Source of the DNA: Silene noctiflora | Taxonomy: Eukaryota; Streptophyta; Magnoliopsida; Caryophyllales; Caryophyllaceae | Reading direction: 5' to 3' | Assembly (NCBI GenBank): GCA_009801015.1 | Contig: VHZZ01000097.1 | Span: forward strand, 98,194-118,566 | Length of the DNA: 20,373 nucleotides | Notes under the pieces: generated by a model | The model's input: only the letters and a program-made list of their open reading frames with translations | What the model was told of the DNA's origin: nothing | Database searches by the model: none | Shown: piece by piece, positions 7,424 to 17,200 of the stretch | Position numbering within the stretch: position 1 is the stretch's first letter | How the letters are laid out: the number at the start of each line of letters is the position of its first letter | Program-made: the position numbers and the translations under genes

Positions 7424-10400
7424 CTAACCATTCTCAGCAGGCTCACACTTTGCCTTGGATTCAAGTGGTTCAAGAACATAGATCCACCCGTCAGATAGTC
7501 CAAGAGCAAACTGATTAGGTTTACTTGGATGAGCAGCAAGTGCGACTGGAAATGTCCTTTTGCTGCAGTTACAGTTTGGTTAAGTAATGCATAACGTAAT
7601 TGCAAAATAGAAATATGGCAAGTATGGTTGCACATAAAATTTCCATTCTCACTAGAGATAAAGACCCATTATAACTTTACAAGTCTACGATTTATTTTCT
7701 AAATTTTTCATAAATAAACATCCTGCTATAGCGCCAGGTATTTTTTGTTGGACATTAGTGCTCTCATTTTGGTTTGTCATCGACATCTTTCATTTGGTAT
7801 TTCCATTTACATATTATGTAATTTGTGTGCAAATACTATTGAGGAAGTTCATTCACGGCAGGGTAAATGTATAGTAAAACAATCTTTTTAGTGTGAAGCA
7901 GTAGTCCCTCAATGCCTTTCGCAACACCAAATTTACTTTGTAATTCAAAAACAGCCTCTATTTGTTTCAAACGCAAGGATAGGACAGCTTCATCCAACCA
8001 TCTTAGCCCTTCATAGCTTATAAGAGGATGCCGATGAGGCAACGTGATAATGTAGTTTTTGTTTTTTTGTGGTGCTATCACTAATGAAATTATTGCAAAT
8101 GCCATCAAGCAAAAAGTTATTTACCTGGGAGTAGAGGGCAAATATGCGGTTTGGTTAATTGTACACCTCAAAATCAATGTTGACAAAGCAAGCACAGACA
8201 CACTCCCATCCTCAAAGCTCACAAATACTGACTCACTATCACATGAACATGCTGCGTCTGTAACTGCACCTCTAGATTCTGAAGGAAACCACGTCCAAAT
8301 ATGCGGCTGGGTTGATTGTTCACACACGTGCATAAACTCCATCAGTTTGCAAATCATAGGAGTATCACGCAATAACTGGTTTCAACACATATTTTCTCCA
8401 TAGAAATGAATAAGCTACCCATAAAAAAATACACAAATGCATGCAAGTAATTGATAAAGGTGCAACTAACACGGCACCTAAAATATTTTCTGGCACCATA
8501 CTTTTCCCAAACTGCAGCTAGAAGAAGTTTTCAGCAAACAGATGCAAGAAGAACTACCTTATAGGGAAGTTCTAGTTCAGACGAAAGTTTGGGGGTGGTT
8601 AATATATCATTTGCCTTGTTTGGATATACCAAAAATGGAGGGAAAGGGAGGGGAGGGGAGAAAAGGGAAGGGAAAGGGAGGGAGGGGAAGGGGAGGTGGA
8701 ATGGTGGGTAAGAGTTTTCCCTCTAAATCTTTCTTATGTTGCCTTGGAGGGAAATGGAGAGATCCATCATCCCTCCCCTCCAAATTCCTCCACCCCCGTT
8801 TCTCTATCCAAAAAATGGAAATTGCCTCACTCCAAATCTCTTCCCTTCCTTTCTATCTAAATCCTCCAATCCAAACAAGGCCTTAGAAGAAGGGATGATG
8901 TTATTTATTTATTGGTTTTTTGGTGTTAAAGAAGCACAGAGTGTTTGATCTTAATAATATCAAATACAGTCATGGTATCACTTCTAATACAGTGACAACC
9001 AAATTAGCTAACATATTCCCCAGTTATTGTTTAAGACCATCTTCTTAAGACAGCTCTCATGCCAGATTAGAATAAAGATGGAAATAAAAAGAGGTTGTGA
9101 GAGGTCTTGAGTTATAACGGTCTTAAGCAAGACCAATTAAATATCTTTAGGGATTGTTGCAAATTATACATAAAAGTTATAAGATGCTCAAATAAATATT
9201 AAAATAGCACTTTGACTAAGCTATCTAGTAGCCTCCAACGAAGAAACTTGTTTAAAGACACACTTGAGCATTTTTCCAAATAATCCAGAAAATTTTATTT
9301 CCAGAATTCGAGTTCCTAAAGATTCATTTTTGTTTTAACTCATTGACTTGTTCTCACTCATTCAGTGTATACACTCTAACAGAAACCCCATTAACATATG
9401 AATATATCTTCAATTCAATTGACTTCGTAATAGGATAGGGACAACAATTTAGGGACAATAAATTTGTAACAAAAAAATTTGCTATGCTAACCTGCTTTAC
9501 ACCCTGTGTAGGAACTATACAAATTGCAACCTGAGTTTCATGGACAGCCAACAGATGAACCTGATCTGGCAGGAATTGAACTCGGGTTGGAGCATTAGAG
9601 TTCAGAGTTTGTCCAGTAGGCGTTTTTAAGAATACACTAGCTTTCTTTTCCCATACGTCAATGCTCCAAATACATATCTACAAAGTGACGTATATAATTA
9701 ATGTGAATCTTCATTTCATTCCAGGGAAATACTGCATTATTTTAAAAAATCGGATAGAAAGTTAAACACTACAACAGAGGAGTTAGGTTCATAGTAATCG
9801 AAAACATAAAAAAAGATGGATCAACCCAGATACAGAGTCAACAGAACTCAACGACGACTGAACCCACTACACATAAACCACATACACAGCGCGATATTAA
9901 TTTTTAATTTAAAGAGCAAAAGATTAAAAGAACAAAGAAAAAATACAACAGATGATTCACCCTTTACTGCCTGCAAATCAAAATCAAACCAGTGGTAGTG
10001 AACCACAGAGGTAAAAAAAACTCAAGGTTGCATTGAATGAGATAGTGGTATTGCGCACTTAAGAAATCTTATCACAAACGAAAACCATGGAAAGCTGCAA
10101 CTTGCAACTCACAAGCAAGAAAAGGAAATTGTTACGCGATAATTCAGACACAGTGACATACCTGTGAATCGGCACCAGATGAAACAAGAACATTCAGAAC
10201 ATTAGAAAAGGCAAGACCAGTAACTCTCTTTTCGTGACCTTTGAGCTTGTTTGTAACCTGATCGAAAAATAAAGATTTCTTCTTGATTCATTCCTAAGTT
10301 CCAGCAAATTGACATTGGCAATTTTAGAAATGTCTTAAAGGAAGAACCTCATCGTATCGAACATTGTATATTTGTATTGTTGAGTCATCCATGCCTATTG

Positions 10401-13400
10401 CAAGAATATTATTGTCTCGAGGATGGTAGGCAAGAGAGGTTGTTGTAGGTGGTGGAGGCATGAACGCTGCCAGTGTCTAGTACAAACATGACTGGATTAA
10501 TTTAAGCCTCATTTATAATCGCTACACAAAATCCAGAAATGTACTAGAAACCTTAAAATTCATCATATTGAAGAGAGATATTTTTCCTCCTGAAGTAGAC
10601 ATCAAATAGCAATCATTTTTAGAAAGGGCAAAGCATGAAGCGAAGTCCTCTGGGTTTAGTTTTCCAATATCATTGGTCATTAGAACCCCACTAGGCAGCA
10701 TCATTAGTTCTGGAGCAACACCAAAAGTTGCCTAGAAGAATGCCAACATAGATAGTTAATATGGAAACACGAAGTACAATTTTTTACATTCACATGAATT
10801 AAATCATTACCTTTCCAGTAGCATTGCAATCATTACTCTGCCTTTTCCAAAGCTTGTGGTTAGCATTGTGTGTTAAGGCTAATAAAGCATCTCCAGAAGT
10901 TAAGTACATCAGTCTCATTATCTACAATACGTATGATAATATGATAGTCAATTAGCCTCACCAGTGTCAGTTAAAGCGATACAATGTGGCTAAAATGGAA
11001 TGACCAAAAGAACCGCCAAAGTAGAGCACTCTTTAGGTTACACAGACAAACAGATTGTTTCAGCCTACTTAGATGGAACCAAATATTTTCGGTTCCTTCG
11101 TCTTGTATATGGTGGATAAAGTAAAAATAGCTATTTAATCCTTCCATCTTTTCAATGAAACAGTAGACTTAACTCCTTATCATATAGCAGATAAAATAAT
11201 ATGGTGGTCTGGACACATGAGGTAAAGATCCTCCTTATTAACTCCATCTTTCGTCTGTCCCACTCCTTATACTGATACGGATAAGTTTAACAAAGAGTTA
11301 TGCTGCAATGGTATCATTTGAATGAGGAGGGCTATCTAGCACATAAACGATCACCCCTTCACACTATCATGAGTTAAATTTACAAAACCGATAGTGAATC
11401 AGTGACCAATGCCATTTTTTGACTATAATGCACTTTTGACGATACTCAGTATGTTCTTTCTTCGTAAAATATGGTAATAAGTCAGCAACAGTTTAATATG
11501 CCAGGTATAATACATAGAAACACATATATGCGATCCAACTTTTTTGATCAATGAAAAAATTTGTCCTCCCAATTCCAGGCACAAAAATGAAGCATTCAAG
11601 ATAGATATAATAATAAATGACTCAACCAATGCACTCAAGATAGATATAATAATAAATGACTCAACCAATGCACCCAAGAGGCCAAGACAACTGAAACATC
11701 AACCATACACGAGGCCAAATACAAATTGTGTTCACCGGCTATGTTACTTTGACTCTTCGCTTTTCGGACTGTACCTGAGTCGACACAGCACAACATCAAT
11801 ATGGGTATAGATTCTTTACCCGACACTTATTAGTCTGACACTTCTCCGAGAAAAGCAGGACTAGTGAGTAGTGAAGTTAGCAGCACAAAAGTCGAGGAAT
11901 GAGACATATACCAGTGTCCGACACTCGTACCCCAGCCCAGTAACATAGTTTACCAGTATGAGAGATCTTAGCAGATAATACTTTCTTATATATGTCGGGA
12001 AAAGGACTAATGACATACACGAACATGTAGAATGTTAGATGTATGTGTGTATCTTTAAATTATTCTAACCTAAATGCATTGAAGTTTGTTCCTATGTGAA
12101 AAGGAATTTGAGATGTGCTGTCACAACTCACAGCCCAGTGTGTGCATTGTTTGAGGTATATCCCCATAAGAACCCTGGATTTAAATTTTAGAGGTGTATT
12201 TCATTCTTGAGATGGTAGTAACTGGTGAAGGCTGTCAACAGTCAAATTGTACAGTTGTAATTGTGACACTAACTATAATGGAGTTGCATAATGGTAGAGG
12301 TTTACGATTAACCACTCTAAAGTTACTTCCTTGCATTTCTCATCTTTTTATGTGTGAGCATAAGTTTCCCTAACATTTAGGACTTTAGACAAAGCATCAA
12401 CCACATAGAGCTCTCTTCAACCAGCAAACATTGAGAAATGCACCAGGAATTCAATGCACAACAAATACACACTCACAGACACACAAAAACAAATGGCCTC
12501 AATAGAGTAGCTTCTTCAAAGAAAGAACAACCTATGGGTACAATTTCAGCTGCTTTTTCCCCTCCTTTGTTGTATAGTCGTTGACACAAGCAAGAAAGGA
12601 ATAATTTGTAGCAACAAATTAACCCCACACATTTAGTCATAATGGCAAGAACATACCCTATCAGGTAACGTGTGATCAGCAAGACGAAGAGCACAAAGCT
12701 GAGAAGCATCATTGATTACAGAACACCTCCAAGTTTTAGAGTTCTCTATGTAAGGGTTCACATCTGTTATAGCTTGATTATCTTCATTCTATAAGGCAAA
12801 AGTATAGACATTGCATTAGTAAAAGTTGTTAGGCTACAAAGAAAATCACATAAAACAAGGACATCAAGTCTATAGAAAATACAATGATCCATGCTTTAGT
12901 AGTAGATTATTTGTTTTAAGTAATTCTAAGCGCTGTAAACCTGTAACATCTTACAGGAGTCATCATAAATGTTACTGGAGCCTCAACATTGGTCAATAGC
13001 AATGCGCTTGAAGCCACAGAAGTCCCAACTATAGGAACCTACATTAACAGAAACTGTGCAGCCGAACTTGCACTTAATAGAAGAGAGCGGGACTATAGAA
13101 CAAAAAAACAACCTTAATCAAGGAGCCAGAAGCAGCTCTAGAAGAGTCCTTGTGACTTGCAATTGAATGCACAGGACAAACATCATTTGTGCTAGCAAGT
13201 ACTTTGATTCCTTTATCAGCTGTTGACACAGCTAATAATGTACCCTCCTTGTTAAAGCGAATACATGGAGAGGCCTAAACAAAAGTCGTAAAAGATTCAC
13301 TTTTAAAAAACTTTTAAAATCAAACCAAGGGATCAATTATCTGAAAATAATGTGTGGATATTGATAATACCGGCAAACCACCCTCAGCGTCAATAGTTCT

Positions 13401-14151
13401 TAAGAGATTAAGATTGTCCATGTCCCATATTTTGATAACAAATTCATCTCCAGCTGCCAGAAACTTATTACGTGTTGTGTCAAACTGTATAGCATCAATA
13501 GACGTCTTGCCTAGGCCTACGTAGGACCGCTTTATATAACCATCGATTTCGTCCCATTCCACAATGAATGATTCTCGTTCTTTGTTAGTTCCACAAGAGA
13601 ATAACCTGCTTAGATCAAAATCAAACGACTGCCATTATTGAGAGGAAGAACCATGATCCTCAAGAACATTGTGGTAAGGATTTACAAATGAAGCAATGCA
13701 GCATCACTATGTACCTTGTTTTGTCAGAACTGTAATACATTCTCGTGGAGGAAAAACCAGGAGTATTATAATCAATTACAAAGCCCGTTTGATCATACAA
13801 CCATGCTTTGATCTTTCCATCAACTGATGTGGAGAGTATGAACTGGTAAAGGAGACAATAAAAAACACCATGTTAGAATAAAGGGAAAATGGGAGATAAA
13901 TAACCATCATTCACAAAAGCAACAAAAGAAAAGAAACAATTCAATAATGCAGGGACTGAATCGTGAATGCATCTATAGCATCTAAGAGCAAAAATACAGA
14001 TTTGAAAATAACCTCCATGAATCTAGTTAACAATCACAATAAATTCCGTGAACTACCATTAATCAATTCCTTTCCTTCTACGACAACATAATAGTAGTAC
14101 CAAAATCTACTGTGAGAAGAATCAACACAATACTATCACAGACAGATCACA

Positions 14152-14237
<86 letters not shown>

Positions 14238-17200
14238 CGCACACAAATTCTTAGTTAAGACGGAACTACCCGTCTTAAACTTAAGACGGGTCAAGTACTG
14301 ACCCATTTGCATAGATAGGATAAAGAGCTTGTTATTCCCAAGAAATTTCCTTTTTGTCTTATCCTTACAAGTGGATACTACTTGACCCGTCTTAACTTAA
14401 GACGGATATATCCGTCTTAAGAGAGACTTATTGATATATGTGTGTGTGTGTGTATGTGTGTATGTATACATATATATAAAGGGTTTGCTGCTACTAGAAG
14501 GAAGGTACAAGCAAGATAAATGGAAGAACCGGGGAAAGCTCTTATTTTAATAGGGATCTTATATAGATCAAACAGGAGGATTTGTTCAACATGGTCTCAG
14601 GGCGTGCACACTAACCCCATGTATTTCCAAGTATGATGGTGAAGATTCGTTCAACATGCCAAAAGAATACTCTTTCTTATGCTTACAATGTGACAAGTAC
14701 AGTAGGGGAAATTTTAAAACAATCAACCGTAAACGCATTCCAAATCAGGAAGCTTCAAAGTAAACAGTTTCCTTATTGAAGGACACCAGCTACCTGATAG
14801 TTATCTTGATGATGGGGACACACGGAATAAACCGGCGCTTCATGACCTTCAAATGTGAAAAGTTTAGATCCACTAGTTGCATCCCAGACCTGCAACCACC
14901 TGACGTTAAGGACGTTTTTTGACATACAAGAACTCTGAAAATCCAGTTTCACAAACCTTGATGGTCTTGTCATCTCCGCAGGTTATAATACGTAACTGGT
15001 TGTCCAAGAGTGTGAAAGCCAAATCATTCACATTACCAGCATGGGCATCAATCTAAAACATTGTCAAAGAAATTTGAGCAACCTAGAAATTTGAGAACGT
15101 TAACCTTTACGAAAAATCGAATAACTTTCTGTAACAAACCTCAAGGTGGTTCCGAATCTCAGTTCCACCAAGGTAGTTATAAATATTCACAATGTGTTTG
15201 GAGTAGGCAACACCTGCAAATCGATGGAATGAAAATTCATGATTGGCTTATATCAAAGCTACTTCGTTTTTCATTACACATGACTAATACTATCCCGCCT
15301 TACGAAGTACTCCATATGAATCAACAGATCATGTTGGAATCCATAAATTCTACAAAAGAATGAATATGTGTCCGAGATCCATAAGCATACCAAACAGCTC
15401 TCCATCTAAACTCCAGATAACACGGTTGACCGAAGGACTGTACCCGTTGGCAAGAGAAATCTGGCACAATACTAACTACAATTAGCCATTGATCCAGCTA
15501 TAAACCAAAAGTGCTGCAGACAATACATCCTTCTGAAAATAAGATGTCCTGCCTGTAAGGGGAACGAACATTGTGAAAGTTTCCAAACTTCAAACTTTCT
15601 ATGCACAAGTCTTTCCTTGATGCCAACTTCCCAGATTGAAATATCACCTATGTTTGTCCCAACTGAAACAAAAAAGTAAACCATCCAATCAGACGCCACA
15701 AACAAGTTCATCAAATAACCCCTGGACAAAACTATAACTGAAAAGTCATAATCCGTAGTCTGTATACTGTAAAGGATTTACCAAGAAGTAAAGAATGCTG
15801 CAATGGATGAAATTCCATGCTCTTGATTGTGGAACCTTGACTTAAGTTGGCAACTACAGTCTTTGGTAACTCCTCAGAAGTATATGAAGTCCGTGTTTGT
15901 CTTCCACCAGGATGCGTCACAGGCAAGATATTGGCGGGCATGTTGTTCACCTAAAACAGGTAAAAAATCAAACTCAACACAAAAAAAATGATGAATGATC
16001 TTAAGTCTTGACTATAAATAGAAAAACCCATTATCAGCACCTTCACCTGTTCACAAGAACTACAAAGAATTAAATCTTCGTAAGTTAGGTAATACCCCAT
16101 TTGCATTTGGCACAAAGATTAAGGTATGTGAGTGGGTGGTAAATCTCACCAATGAAATAGTCATGTTTTTAACAAATATATGCTCAAAACAAAATTAGAA
16201 TAATCCCAAGAATATGTCAAAAGTGGAAACTGGGGGAATTTCAAAAGAGTTGGAGGGAGTAATAGATACGAAGTAATACTTAACTGATATGAAGGCATGA
16301 CAATCGTGACACCCATAGACCTACACAACATGGAGCGATGCTCCACATGAAACATCTTACACTAGCTATACGAATATTATAATAATCCTTATAAGCTGAA
16401 TTTGAGTGCTTAAATCCAACATTGTAGTCAACAATCATGTTGTCACTTCATGTGTAGCTTATGTAGTATTCCAACATTTAGAGGGAAAAAACACTGAGAA
16501 GTCCAATACCTCATTCCCTTGGGAAAATTGTCTTTCTGGATTGGCAGTTATTGGGTGTTTTAGCGTAAATGCTGCCAAATCATGAATAAGAGATGTTTAT
16601 TAGATCCCGACATTACCATGACATTCACAACATTCAAGATAAATGCATCTGTTTCATTAAATGGGAGCTCGGTAATGCCACAATCCTTCCTATATAATAC
16701 CTTCTCTTCACATGCACACAAAACGTCAAGTGGATACACAAGTACAACTTTTGTATGCTTTGATGGGATATGATGGACTAGCGCTGTAGTTCTCCATTCT
16801 ATGTCCACCCATATGTTAGATGAGTTAACCATGCTTACTCAGTAAATACTAAGTCATCATATTTGGTGGCTTAAAACATGACATATTTGCCAATGATGTA
16901 CTATGACTACATTGTCAACTTACTACAAGATTACACAAAGTCACAAACACGAGTTATGCTTACTTCTAGGTGCAATTTTTATCTTGGGTCATTGGGGTAA
17001 TGTTATTGTTGTGGAAATGTAAGCAAATGACCCAGACATTCTAAGATGGAATAAGTGAACATATAGCCGGAATGGATGGAAACTATAGTTTCACAGAACA
17101 CGCAAAACCATAACTGTGGAGAGAACTTACGCAGTAAAAAAATACCTGCATTAGTGGAAGCATCAGAGGCTGTATAATGGCTAGGACCGGCAGAAAAGAA

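Larger units (their letters stand above)
7424..12788 (-). other. Second WD40 propeller and C-terminus of the TOPLESS-related protein (exons 17-24)
   Basis: Residues about 701-1084. Blocks in order: QLCALRLADHTLPDR (17), MRLMYLTSGDALLAL and KLWKRQSNDCNATGK (18), SGVLMTNDIGKLNPED, CFALSKNDCYLMSTSGGKIS and LFNMMNFK (19), FMPPPPTTTSLAYHPRDNN and GMDDSTIQIYNVRYDE (20), LKGHEKRVTGLAFSNVLNV and SSGADSQ (21), APTRVQFLPDQVHLLAVHE (22), CSCDSESVFVSFEDGSVSVL (23), AAHPSKPNQFALGLSDGWI and YVLEPLESKAKCEPAENG-stop (24). The Ser/Gly/Gln-rich tail found in most TPL proteins after the LEPLES block is almost entirely absent; only 10 residues follow it. Confidence 0.9.
12955..15950 (-). other. First WD40 propeller of the TOPLESS-related protein (exons 7-16)
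   Basis: Residues about 320-700. Diagnostic blocks in order: EELPKTVVANLSQGS and SMEFHPLQHSLLLVGTN (exons 7-8), DISIWEVGIKERLV (8), VNRVIWSLDGELFGVAYSKH (9-10), AHAGNVNDLAF and TCGDDKTIKVWDATSG (11-12), FEGHEAPVYSVCPH (12), STSVDGKIKAWLYD (13), RLFSCGTNKERESFIVEW, QFDTTRNKFLAAGDEF and IKIWDMD (14), CIRFNKEGTLLAVSTAD (15). These match TPL block for block. WSPDG of the family is WSLDG here. Exons 15-16 end in a poorly conserved Ser/Thr-rich loop between the propellers. Confidence 0.9.

Noticed and set aside
8059..8403. Plus-strand 114-codon frame
   Set aside because: It is the antisense of WD40 exon 23 and its intron borders; the minus strand is clearly the coding one.
8542..8948. Plus-strand frames of 114 and 70 codons
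   Set aside because: They cross the purine-rich MITE in intron 22; the KGKGGRGRGGG-type peptide is a product of the simple sequence.
15061..15363. Plus-strand 100-codon frame
   Set aside because: Antisense to exon 10 and flanking introns; no independent support.
15461..15729. Reading through after SFPLQ into AGHLIFRRM as coding
   Set aside because: Extending exon 8 past the GC donor to the next GT (after AGG AT) breaks phase with exon 9 and departs from the family alignment.
16560..16832. Minus-strand 90-codon frame in intron 5
   Set aside because: No family recognised. It overlaps exon 6 in another frame, and including it would break the phase between exons 5 and 7.
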